Positions 23,955 to 35,800 of a stretch of 64,000 bases of DNA are shown here, piece after piece (within the stretch, counting starts at the first letter, position 1; each line of letters begins with the position of its first letter). Below the pieces are notes generated by a model. The model had not been told where the DNA came from. It searched no databases and worked only from the letters and a program-made list of their open reading frames with translations. The position numbers and the translations under genes are program-made. This DNA comes from Marthasterias glacialis (Eukaryota; Echinodermata; Asteroidea; Forcipulatida; Asteriidae), in contig OU452227.1 in assembly GCA_911728455.2 (NCBI GenBank), forward strand, positions 11,937,110 through 12,001,109. The letters are read 5' to 3'.

Positions 23955-24530
23955 TTGAGGCTTAACCGACGCTGTTTGGACCGTGCCACCAGCTGAAGGA
24001 ATGCATCAAGTCCAGCCAGATTACCCTCAGCTACAAGTTCAACTGTTCAAGTGACGTAGGGATGTTGAGGCCAACCAACACTTTTTGGACTGTGTGCCAC
24101 CAGGTGAAGGAATGCGTCAAGTTTAGCCCAATGACTTTCGCTACAAGTTAAAGTGATATAGAGATGTCACACCAACGCTTTTTGGACTGTGTGCAACCAG
24201 CTGAATGACTACTTCAAGTCTAGCCAGATGACTCTCCGCTACAAGTTCAACTGTTCAAGTAACGTAGCGATGATGCTAACCAACGCTTTTTAGACTGCCA
24301 CCAGCTGCAGGACTGCGTCAAGTTTAGCCAGATGACTCTCCGTTACAAGTTCAGCTGTTCATGTGACATACATAGAGATGTTGAGGCTAACCAGTTCGCT
24401 TCTTGGACTGTGTGCCACCAATTGAATGACTGCGTCGAGTCTGATACATTTGTAACTTTTGCATTTTGGACTGTTACCAACTGAAGTAAGACTGTGTCAA
24501 GTCTAGCCAGATGATTCTCCACAATGCCTT
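23955..24530. repeat. Minisatellite, unit about 105 bp, five to six copies
   Basis: Recurring blocks are TTTTGGACTGTGTGCCACCA, then CTGAA.GA.TGCGTCAAGT, then TAGCCAGATGACTCTCCGCT, then ACAAGTTCAACTGTTCAAGT. Copies differ by point changes and short deletions, and the last is truncated. It is not part of any open reading frame. Confidence 0.8.
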
Positions 24531-25124
24531 TTTATAGCTCCATGTTTTAACTGAAACAAGCTGGACAATGACGGCTTTTTTTAAGTTAAATGCAAGGGAA
24601 AATAAGTCACATTCTTTGCAACTGGGGAATTAATTTGTATGCATGTACTTCAGAACACTAAAGCTGTCAACTAAGGAGCCCAGTGTTAAAAATCTACCTT
24701 CTTGTTATCAACATACTTGAAGTCAAAAAATTTGTTTGTAAGAAACCATGGCAAAAAATGTTCAAGTTTTATCATTTTCAATTATCGTAGAATAATTTAT
24801 TTGATGTGGGTAGAAAACCGAACAAAATCTTCCCAAAGGTGTTTTTTTGATTGACTAAATTATGATGTTTACAACTGTCAAGGTATTTGTAGGTCATTAA
24901 GTTTATTATGTATAATGGAATTGATTGGAATTGTAGTCGGCCCTTCATGTAGACCAGACAGGCAAACTTTACACATTGCTCAATAAGTATTACAAAGATG
25001 TTTGGGAAACTCAAAGTGTTCACTTGACCGCAAATAGATAGAATGCATGTTTAAGTATAGATAATTTTGCGAGCAAAACTCAGTTGCAATGCAAACACAA
25101 ACCATGGCCACAGTCACAACACCA

Positions 25125-25250
25125 GGGCTCGATTTCACAAAGAGCTAAGACTGATCATCAATCTGAAATGTTAGCAAAGTGTGTCAATCACTATGGTAAT
25201 ATTGATGACTCATCATAAGATGAATCTTAGTGTTTTGTGAAATCGAGCCC
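25125..25250. mobile_element. Small inverted-repeat element (GGGCTCGATTTCAC ends)
   Basis: The 126-bp segment begins GGGCTCGATTTCACAAA and ends with its near-perfect reverse complement TTTGTGAAATCGAGCCC. The inner part also pairs imperfectly (AGCTAAGA against TCTTAGTG). This is a typical MITE-like structure; the family is not known. Confidence 0.8.
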
Positions 25251-27044
25251 AGTGTTCCCCACCCTCGAGCTTTAACTAACCCCCACTAAAACTACAAAAA
25301 CATCACTCAGAAAACACCTTACCTCAGCACCAACCATTCAACCTGCCCAGTTCATACAAAAATATTCAAGCGTAATTTTATAAAACATGCGTTTTGTCTA
25401 TACTAGCGCTCAAAAACATTTTAGTTATAATATATAGTAGGTATTATGATTTATTGTCACTTTTTGTAGTTTTTATTTACTATAGTTTAACTGAAGTAAT
25501 GATAATGTAGCAAAGCCCAAGTAAGCATTGAGCCTATTTATACATTTCGATTATTGTCGGATGTTCACAATTTTAATTTGTTAGTGTTATGAACATTCAT
25601 AATCCTACAATACATAAATCCCTTCGCTTTTCTTAAGAACCTAGTACTTATCGTTAAGATAAGGGGATCGCACAAAAATTTTCTGGCATGATGTGTGCTG
25701 ACTGCAGATAGTGCCGCCGGCCTGCAGCACCTTGTAAAACCTACACGGTAATAAAATGCTTTCATCAATTGGTGTCATAATTCAAAATAGCTATAGGTAC
25801 ACCTGACGTTAGCAAGCGCTTTGAGGTGACCGTTGATAAAGCCTAAAGTAAAACAATTTCTATATTATCGTGATTTATCTTTTGAAATACACAGTTGTTA
25901 ATACTGAATAAATGCAGATTTACGTGTTAGCCACAAGCAGTAAGCAGATAAAAAATGTAAATTATAGTTGATGTATCTGTTTGTTGAATCTAACAAGTCT
26001 ATCAATCTAAAATGATTGTTACAAATAATGTTCTCGTTGTGAAGAGTAAGAAATAAGCTATCGATTATAAACATGGTTTAAACAAGTCAAAAATTGCCGA
26101 AATAATATGTGCTTGAAAAACTTTTTTTTTCCGAGTTTTTTCTATGTAGAGTAACCTAATTTTAAATTGTAATGAAAGTTTTTGCCAGACTTTAAGAGTT
26201 AAATATAATGCCACCATATTGTCATGTGCCCTGTGTTCCTTAGCAATCATTGATGCTGTTTCTCATTATAATAAAACTGGTTAACAGACTATAATTGTCT
26301 TCTAGTCTCGGCTTAGTAAGGCCGTGTCAGAATTGACGGCTCTGGCAATGTATTGAGGAAAACCCTCAATCCTCAACATTGTCTCCACTGTCATTGGCTT
26401 GATTCGGGCATATGTTCTTACATAATATACAAAACAAGATGGCCGTTCCATTATGAAAAAAGGTCTAAAGATTTACAACAATGAAACATTTAATGTCGTT
26501 TTAATATGTAACATGTTTATATTAAAGTTATGGTGCAGGGAACAATTTTATCAGGCAAGTGTGCATATTATAGCAACATTATTTTTGACTGAATAAAATG
26601 GTGATTTTGAGTAGCGACTGATACATTTTAAGTAGACCATTAAGCAGATAATATTCTGCAATGAAATTGCTATTTTTATATGAGTGTCAGTGTGTTATAT
26701 TTCCTAAATCCTTTGACTGAGCATCCACAAAAATTTATTTAACATTGTTCTTATATAGCAGGTGCTTAGTTCAATCAAATCCTGTATTTTGGTTGAACTA
26801 ATTACATCAGTTTTACTTATTTCCCACACACAAAACTTTGACAGAGAATCCAAAGTTTTTTCACTTATTTATTTATTTATTTATTTTTTATCAAGAAAAC
26901 AAATACATTCTATTAATTACACCAGTTTTACTTGATTCCTAAAAACAAATCGACAGAGCGTCCAAAGCTAATCTCTTTCAAATTAACAGGCTTAAAGTAC
27001 CGGGGTAATATTGGATTTTGGAAGAAATCTGTTGGGGTTTGGGG
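25251..27044. other. Intergenic stretch, no gene seen
   Basis: This is AT-rich sequence with short (TTTA)n near 26,865-26,886. Near 26,319 one half of the AAGGCCGTGTCAGAATTG end, also found at 41,652, occurs. No exon was recognised on either strand. Confidence 0.5.
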
Positions 27045-29011
27045 TTTAGGGTTAGGGTTAGGGGTTAGGTTTGCTAGGGCTTTTAGGGTAAGGGTGTTAG
27101 GGTTAAGGTGGTTAGGGTAAGGGTTAGGGTTAGGGTTAAGGGTTGTTGAGGTAAGGGTTCGGGTTCGGTTCGGGTTCGGGTTCGGGTTCAGGTTCGGGTT
27201 AGGGTTAGGGTTAGGGTTAGGGTAAGGGTAAGGGTTAGGGTTAGGGTTAGGGTTAGGGTTAGGTTAGGGTTAGGGTTACATTTCATGCAATATTATATGG
27301 AAATCAGGATGTTGATACATTTTGGTTAGGGTTAGGGTTAGGGTTAGGGTAAGGGTTAGGGTTAGGGTTAGGGTTAGGGTTAGGGTTAGGGTTAGGGTTA
27401 GGGTTAGGGTTAGGGTTAGGGTTAGGGTTAGGGTTAGGGTTAGGGTTAGGGTTAGGGTTAGGGTTAAGGGTTGTTGAGGTAAGGGTTCGGGTTCGGTTCG
27501 GGTTCGGGTTCGGGTTCAGGTTCGGGTTAGGGTTAGGGTTAGGGTTAGGGTAAGGGTAAGGGTTAGGGTTAGGGTTAGGGTTAGGGTTAGGTTAGGGTTA
27601 GGGTTACATTTCATGCAATATTATATGGAAATCAGGATGTTGATACATTTTGGTTAGGGTTAGGGTTAGGGTTAGGGTAAGGGTTAGGGTTAGGGTTAGG
27701 GTTAGGGTTAGGGTTAGGGTTAGGGTTAGGGTTAGGGTTAGGGTTAGGGTTAGGGTTAGGGTTAGGGTTAGGGTTAGGGTTAGGGTTAGGGTTAGGGTTA
27801 GGGTTAGGGTTAGGGTTAGGGTTAGGGTTAGGGTTAGGGTTAGGGTTAGGGTTAGGGTTAGGGTTAGGGTTAGGGTTAGGGTTAGGGTTAGGGTTAGGGT
27901 TAGGGTTAGGGTTAGGGTTAGGGTTAGGGTTAGGGTTAGGGTTAGGGTTAGGGTTAGGGTTAGGGTTAGGGTTAGGGTTAGGGTTAGGGTTAGGGTTAGG
28001 GTTAGGGTTAGGGTTAGGGTTAGGGTTAGGGTTAGGGTTAGGGTTAGGGTTAGGGTTAGGGTTAGGGTTAGGGTTAGGGTTAGGGTTAGGGTTAGGGTTA
28101 GGGTTAGGGTTAGGGTTAGGGTTAGGGTTAGGGTTAGGGTTAGGGTTAGGGTTAGGGTTAGGGTTAGGGTTCGGGTTCGGGTTCGGGTTCGGGTTCGGGT
28201 TCGGGTTCGGGTTCGGGTTCGGGTTCGGGTTCGGGTTCGGGTTCGGGTTCGGGTTCGGGTTCGGGTTCGGGTTCGGGTTCGGGTTCGGGTTCGGGTTCGG
28301 GTTCGGGTTCGGGTTCGGGTTCGGGTTCGGGTTCGGGTTCGGGTTCGGGTTCGGGTTCGGGTTCGGGTTCGGGTTCGGGTTCGGGTTCGGGTTCGGGTTC
28401 GGGTTCGGGTTCGGGTTCGGGTTCGGGTTCGGGTTCGGGTTCGGGTTCGGGTTCGGGTTCGGGTTCGGGTTCGGGTTCGGGTTCGGGTTCGGGTTCGGGT
28501 TCGGGTTCGGGTTCGGGTTCGGGTTCGGGTTCGGGTTCGGGTTCGGGTTCGGGTTCGGGTTCGGGTTCGGGTTCGGGTTCGGGTTCGGGTTCGGGTTCGG
28601 GTTCGGGTTCGGGTTCGGGTTCGGGTTCGGGTTCGGGTTCGGGTTCGGGTTCGGGTTCGGGTTCGGGTTCGGGTTCGGGTTAGGGTTAGGGTTAGGGTTA
28701 GGGTTAGGGTTAGGGTTAGGGTTAGGGTTAGGGTTAGGGTTAGGGTTAGGGTTAGGGTTAGGGTTAGGGTTAGGGTTAGGGTTAGGGTTAGGGTTAGGGT
28801 TAGGGTTAGGGTTAGGGTTAGGGTTAGGGTTAGGGTTAGGGTTAGGGTTAGGGTTAGGGTTAGGGTTAGGGTTAGGGTTAGGGTTAGGGTTAGGGTTAGG
28901 GTTAGGGTTAGGGTTAGGGTTAGGGTTAGGGTTAGGGTTAGGGTTAGGGTTAGGGTTAGGGTTAGGGTTAGGGTTAGGGTTAGGGTTAGGGTTAGGGTTA
29001 GGGTTAAGGTT
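27045..29011 (+). repeat. Interstitial telomere-like array, (TTAGGG)n with a (TTCGGG)n block
   Basis: The array has three parts. A degenerate section (27,045-27,650) mixes TTAGGG, TTCGGG, TAAGGG and shorter variants. Long near-pure (TTAGGG)n follows to 28,170. Then comes pure (TTCGGG)n from 28,171 to 28,680 (510 bp, 85 units), then pure (TTAGGG)n to about 29,005. The G-rich strand is the plus strand throughout, with no head-to-head switch. A 48-bp non-telomeric segment beginning ACATTTCATGCAATATTA occurs identically at 27,278 and 27,606. A diverged third copy follows at 29,012, so the array is built from larger units. The long NPNPNP and VRVRVR open frames are artefacts of the 6-bp period. 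Confidence 0.95.
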
Positions 29012-29084
29012 ACATTTCATGCGAAATTATTGGGAATTCAGGATGTTGATCAATTTGTGTATAGGTTGTTGGTTCCTATAGGAG

Positions 29085-29235
29085 ACATAGAACCCTTCGT
29101 TGGATCCTCAATTGGTTGGATTTTATATGGTTAATCCTAAAATAGTTGGATTCTAAATAGATGGATCCTACACGGTTGATCATTACTGGTTGGATCTCAA
29201 AATGTTGGATCCTAATCTGGTTGGATCTTAAACAG
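29085..29235. repeat. Degenerate GGTTGGATCCTAAA repeat
   Basis: About nine loosely spaced copies of a 14-18-bp motif near GGTTGGATCCTAAATA follow the telomere-like array. Spacing and sequence vary. It is probably an old tandem repeat and may be part of the same subtelomere-like insertion. Confidence 0.6.
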
Positions 29236-29582
29236 AGTACATGCAAATGGAAAGCGTATCTTTGAGATGAACCATGATCTTTCAATTTTCATCAAATTGA
29301 CTGAAAAACGATGTTACAGACATACCTAGCCATTTTGAGTTTTTAATTATTTGATCAAGAAATATTCTTACACAATCTTACAGGGGTGGTTAAACAGCGT
29401 TCAGCAGTTGTGTTTTCTTAGTGTCAGACGAAGCAAAAGACAACAATATTTACGATTTGTTTGTGTTATACCTGCTTTTTGGCTACCTGTTATACTGGTA
29501 AGTGTGGAAGACAAGGTCATGATAATGATGGGTTTTTTAAATATCTTATTCTAGCTCTTGATGCTTTAACCGAACGCCCTTT

Positions 29583-29588
29583 TTTATT
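29583..29588 (-). terminator. Candidate polyadenylation signal of the C16orf89-like gene
   Basis: AATAAA on the minus strand lies about 220 bp past the stop codon at 29,809-29,811. It is the first canonical signal I noticed downstream. No RNA evidence is available. Confidence 0.35.
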
Positions 29589-29808
29589 AATAACGTCTTA
29601 AGAGGTGTAATAATTGTGTATTATTGCCTACATTGTTTCAACACAGCCTGTGAAGTTCTGTGGAAATTTAAAAGGACAATTAATGAATACAATCTAAAGC
29701 AATGTAAATCTCCGAAATAAATAAATTTGTTTAAATATAGGAAATAAATCAAAAAAATGTAAAACTCAATATTAGCACATTTTCACAATCCCCCTCACCA
29801 ATCGGGTT

Positions 29809-32800
29809 CTATATAATTACAATACAATTCTCCATTGATGGTCCCGTTGTCATTGATTCCAACAGCACACGTAGATAACTTGACAATAAGCCAACTGCAA
29901 CTGAAGTCTTATGCATTAAACAGCCGCTCCCTGCAAAGAGATTATTAACAATATTCACCTAAAATTCATCTAAGGGCGTTTTAAAACCTCGGCTCAAGTT
30001 CCGACTCTCGGGCTCCGTTTGATGTTGAAGCACTGTGCAAAATGCATACTGCACCAAAATTGATGACGCAGCCAAAGCAGGAGCCAGGGTCTTTGTCTGG
30101 GTTTGGAAAAGGCCCTTAACATTTCTTTTTTTTCTGACTGGATTACTATTATATTTATGTATAAACATGTATATACAGGGAAACCTTTGGACTTTTTATT
30201 TATTTAAGAAAAGCCGTTATAATTGTGAGTTAATTAAACACATTAACACAATTCTAACTTCTAGTTTTTAACACATCCAATAAAAAACCTATGCAAATTT
30301 TATCGAATTCGCTTTAAGCGAAGGCAATAATTATTTCATTTCTTATAACAAAATGGTTTGTCTTGGATTTCATGTACGTTCGGGAAGTTATGCGGTATTC
30401 ATCAATGGTCAATTTGGAGGCTTTCAATCTCTAATTGTTTTGACCTTGATAGTATTGCTAATCAGACATTAATATATTTCTTGGGTTTCGGGTAGGGTTA
30501 CGTTCTCATGATTGAAGCCCCGTGAGAAAAGCGCACATTCTCTAAACCACTGGTGGCCCAAGCCCAAGCCCAAGCCATGGTTTTGAAAAAGGGCCTATGT
30601 AAAGATAATGGTGACCGTGTTAAAGTACTCACTGCAAAGTAATATGTGGAATAAAATAATGCAATGAACTCTATGGTGTTTGCCAATCGACAGTGTCTGT
30701 ACGCATGCGTGAATGCAATTAGCATATTTTTATGGGAAGGGTTATTGGGCCAATGCCTTCATTTATTTACATTTCATGAGAACAGCACCTACCTGTAACT
30801 TCTTTTTCCCTCCTTCTCTCTCGCAAAAATTCATTTTTATCCCTGAGACTCAATTCATCTACATTAAGAAAGACGAATAATAAATGTAACCCTTTTTGTT
30901 TCAATGCAACGATTGTTGTAACATACATGTTACACAATGAGATGAGATTAAATGAATACACGAAAAAATGATTTATACATTTTATGTGCGTGTCCTCCCT
31001 CCCTTGGTTTCTATATACTTCTTTTGCACCGACACAGCCGCTAGTTTTGCCAACAAGTTGGCAAAAATACCGGATGCCCTCACTGCAAAGAAAGTGAATA
31101 TTTTTAAATAAGACAAAAGTATATTGACCAATCTTAAATTGATCTGTGGTTTATAAATGATCTCGCATACTGAAAAATTCTTTAAAGGCAAAATACAGGA
31201 TTGGTATTAGTCCATTTTGTTTTAATAAGTATCAGTGAGTCTGAAAGTTTACTGATTATGAAGATCGTACCAGTACAAATCTTCCATAGAAATATTTTTG
31301 TCTAAAATACTGTCAAAGTCTATAGAAAATAGAATTTGAAGACCCCAATTTTATTTTCGGTTGTAACAATCGAAATTAAGAACAATATGTTTACATGCTG
31401 CAAATTGTTCACGGTTTTTAACTATTTAATCCTGACTCAGACGACGATTTGAGCCCATATTTTCACAGTTTTTTCATATATATATTGAATCACACAAAAT
31501 AAGAACATTGCACTATCGCTTTACCATTCCTATATTTTACCTTTAACAATATCATTGCAACACTGTTAACTCGTAGTTAGCAAGGTGTAATGAGTAAAAA
31601 CGAGTTTATTTTTTCACAATTTATTTAAGCTTCAATTTACCTTGTTCAATCTCGGTCGCATGAGGGCGGTTTTCTCCACTGGTAAAACAGCCGCTGTCAT
31701 CCTGCCAGCTGAGCACAGCCTGTAACCACGGTAACCTGAAGAAGTCTTCATAACCCATGAGTCCGCATAAAAGTACTTTGTTGGAAACAAGAGAGAACAA
31801 TACAAACAAAAAATCATAAGTTTGACCTCTGAGTTATAGATACTGGTATATCGAAGTAAAAATTATTATTGACAGCAATGATGGTTTGACGATTTCAATT
31901 GCTTTAACGCAAGACAAAATAAAAAATGACAATCTTTCCTTGCAATAGTTTAGATTTTCAACACAAGGCTGTTATTGCTCGTTTTCTCACATGTTCGATA
32001 AAAACAGATATCTGAGGGTCAATACCTAATACTAACCTAATAATTTCGACTTAATCTTTTAGCCTAATTGCTCATTTCTTTAGTCTCATTATAAATAGTT
32101 TGGGTAACACTCTCGGTATTTATTCTATTTATTATTATTTTGTAAAGTAATTTCCAAAAGTATTAGTCACCAAAGACTATCTATATCGACCACTTTACTT
32201 CCTTATTAATTGAATTTTGTCCTATAAGAATTATTTAGGTTTTTTGTTTGTGTATTTTTTATAATACTAATTAATATCGATTGTGTCTTATGTACGGCAT
32301 ACGCGAAGCATACTGTAGGCCTATAGTTAATTCGAGGTATGAAACAGGGGTGGGGTGACAGGTGCATGGTGAAGAAGCCACTTTTCCAGGTAAGCCTTGT
32401 TATAAGCAACATCCTCTTTAATACATCACCAGTGCCGTAAATATGTGGAAACGAGGAAGCAAGTTTTAAGCCTTGAATCTAAGGGTTTTGAAAAGGGTTG
32501 CAAAATCTAAGTCATATCCATCGTGTGCACAAGGCTAACAGTGAATGACAAAGGAAACGTGCACCTCACCTTGTTCCATGAAGAGGTCTTGTCTGCTGGC
32601 GGGGAACCCCCGGGTCGCTGTGGCTTCTGCCTCCCTTAAAACATCCGAGCAGAAACCGTCCATTAAGGAGTTCACATTTACTGTAGACATCTCCTGATCC
32701 TGAAATCGTTTCGTGTTGCGAGACTCACATCCCAGCTTCGGAAGAAAAAACCCCAAATAGCTTAAGAAAGTAGGTCCTTCTTGTTTTCATCAATACGTTA

Positions 32801-35800
32801 CAGTCAATTATAACTTTGTTTTAACTGAGTTTGCAATTGAATTTTTTTTTATAGGGGGGGGTGTATTTTGGAGTCGGAGTTCCTTTTTTCACGTGCATCT
32901 ATTATTAGTAAACATTTTTTTGTTCAACTTTACCAATGTTGTGTACACTCTTTAATGTGAACTCTAAGTTTAAAAAGTACCTGTGCTCCAACTTTGAAAT
33001 AGAGTATCTGATGGGTGAGAGAGTAGCTATGGTATCCCCTTGGTGTCATGACACGCCAGCAAGACGAAGTGATGCTGCAAGGTTCGGATCTATGTATAGA
33101 GAAGATAAAACAACGGTCTATTTTGTTCATTGTTTTCATTTAACCCTAACTTTTAACCAGTGTACAGGTGTGCCTATAATATCAAATATTAAAATCTCCA
33201 AATGCGTGTTCTTCATTGATGTGATAGGCCCAAACAGCTTAGTTATTGGTTTCTTTTTCAATCCAATGACCCCATACGTCAAAGCAATCGCTTTCTTTTC
33301 GAAATACAGGAGTTTTGAGAAACAGGCAAAATAAAAGATCGCCATCGTGTTGGAACATTATGGGCGTTCTCCCCTTTCAAATCAATGTATATGAGGCCGA
33401 AACGGAAAGTAGCCTGGTCTCTTTAATAAGATTCAGTGTTATCGGAATTACAAACAGGCAGCGGCGTAGCCAGGATTTTCTTTAGGGGACACAGGGGGCA
33501 TTGCATTTGCTTTTCAGTGCACCCCCCTCCCCCACTGGCACAGGTACCATGTTTCTTTAATGAATTACATGTATTTACATTTTTTTTATGGGGGCCACCT
33601 AGGGGGCACTGGAATTTATTTCATTTCTTTTTCATTTTTTTTTTTGGGGGGGGGGCACGTGCCCCACCCCCACAACCCCACTTGGCCACGCCGCTGCACA
33701 CAGGACTTAAATGATGGCAGTGTGATAGAAAACTAAGCCTCATAAGAATTGTCCAAATACCAATATTTAAAATTTGCTTTGCCAAACAATGTATTACAAA
33801 AAGATTCAACTTGATCAAATGAATGAGACGAACTGTGTTCCAAGGAGTTCGCTGATACATTTGTCCGTGAGTGATTCACTGAGTGTTTCTGAGCCGATGA
33901 GCTGCCGTGAAGGACTGCTTAGGGACGGGTCAGTTCTCTTCATGACAGTGCGTCGTCGTGTACTCCAGAAGTTATCACTGGCTAGCATCCCTAAATCTAA
34001 AAATGGAACGACAAATGTTGATAAATTGAATTTAAATATTGCACTTTTTTACCCTTCATCTTTTGAAATCAGACTTTCTCGGGCATCTAGACACTTATTA
34101 CGAAGTTAGAAAAAATAGGAAGTAGAGAATTGGAAACTTTGGATGGTTTTGATGCAATCTGGTGATGAACATATATATTTCACATTATTTTTCTTACTCC
34201 TTGCCCTCCCCAACCCCCACCCAATTTCAACTATCCACAACGAACCATAGCCAACAATGGAGAGTCGCATAAATTTGGGGTAAACCGTTGACGCCCAAAA
34301 TACCGGCCAGCCAAACAACACTAACAGTACAATTTCCATAGGCACTAAGCATGCTGACAAAAGTTGTAGTAACGGTGCATGCATATCATCCCTAGGTACT
34401 AGATAGTGTTTGTTATATCTTGAGGACCTCTTTCCATATGTTTAGACCATGTGAAAGGGAACGTGTTTACCAAAAAAAACGTACCGGTATTGCACGCTGT
34501 TCCCGCCAACTAAACTATTTAGTATGACGAATAACAGTGTTCGTAAATTGTGACTTCACCATGCAGTGTCAACATCAAAATCGGCCAAATATTACTTGAC
34601 TTAATTATCTGCTCAACCTCACTTCAAGCGGCATAGCCACGCGGAGGGGGGGGAGGGGGGGGGGCTTGGGGCACGTGCCCCCACAAATTTCAAGTGCCAC
34701 AATCAACAAAATCCAAAGACATGCACGTAGTTCATTAAAAAACTATGGGCCCCACTGAAAAGACATGCCCCTCCGCGCTTTACACCTCCCCTCACCCCAC
34801 CCACCCCACCAACCCTCCCCCAATTGAAAAAAACCTGACTACCCCGCCGCTTGGAGTCCACGCGCAAGAAACCGGAATACAAAAATTGTTGTTTCAATGA
34901 GATTGGTCAGACAGGCAATTAGGGTAGCGGGGAGGGGGACTAGAAGGTTCTCAGATAGACAGAAAGGCAATGTGCTGTTCCGTGACAGTGCATGGGACAG
35001 ATTGCAGCTCGACCTTTCCGATGAGGGGGCTGGAAAGACAGAAAGGCAATTGCATTTTCCATTACAGTACTTGTCCAAATCACACCTGATACCTAGCAAG
35101 TGTCTGTATATTAGATGATAGCAGACGGTAGTATGTCAAATCAAATCACTTCAAAAACGCTGTTACGAGTGTATTGACCGAAGCGTGCAATCACTTCAGG
35201 CAAGCTTTCTAATAATGGCAAACATTTCAAAAAGGTTGCTGTGCTCAAAACTGTAGTAAGTACAGACAATGCAGCAAAGTAGACACCCGTGCCAAAATCC
35301 GGGTAGGGTCTATATCGCGAAGCTAACAGCTTTATGAAATTGGGCAATTGTTCAGCTTCCATCAGAAAAATCAAATTAAAAAGCGTAACTGCTTATTACA
35401 GTCAATAATAAATTCTTATTTGCAAAAGCAGGTACTTCGTCATAGTTTCCTGACAAATACCCCCTAAGAATGCGTTCATCAAGATGTGCTGTCTTTTGAA
35501 TCTGGACTTATTTCTTTTGAGATATAATGACAACAGGCAGTCGAAGTATTCACGTATTATAATTATCGCGTAAAACTATTAAAATGTTAAAATGCAATTT
35601 TTGTTTCGAAAATGTATTATTAAAAATAATAGTGATAATAATAATCTTAAAAAGAATTTAAAATTAAAACAATAATCAAATGAATAAAAAACGTTATTCT
35701 TACAGGGTTAGCATTAGGGTTAGGGTTGATTCCTTCACTGTGTATGAAAATAAATCAGTAGAAGATGTGAATCTTGATGTAGATTTCTCACAATTGAAAA

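Noticed and set aside
23955-24530. A CRISPR-like or coding repeat
   Set aside because: The repeats touch each other without unique spacers, the unit is about 105 bp, and the genome is animal; no frame stays open across copies.
27045-29011. A head-to-head chromosome-fusion relic
   Set aside because: The G-rich strand does not switch orientation anywhere in the array, as a simple fusion of two ends would require.
27632-29134. Very long open frames encoding NPNPNP and VRVRVR repeats on opposite strands
   Set aside because: A 6-bp repeat without stop codons is open in these frames on any strand. No unique coding sequence is attached, so these are artefacts of the telomere-like array.
35141-35374. 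Minus-strand open frame with a hydrophobic middle, inside intron 2 of the C16orf89-like gene
   Set aside because: The C16orf89-like exons join in phase without it, it has no fitting splice sites, and it matches no family I know.
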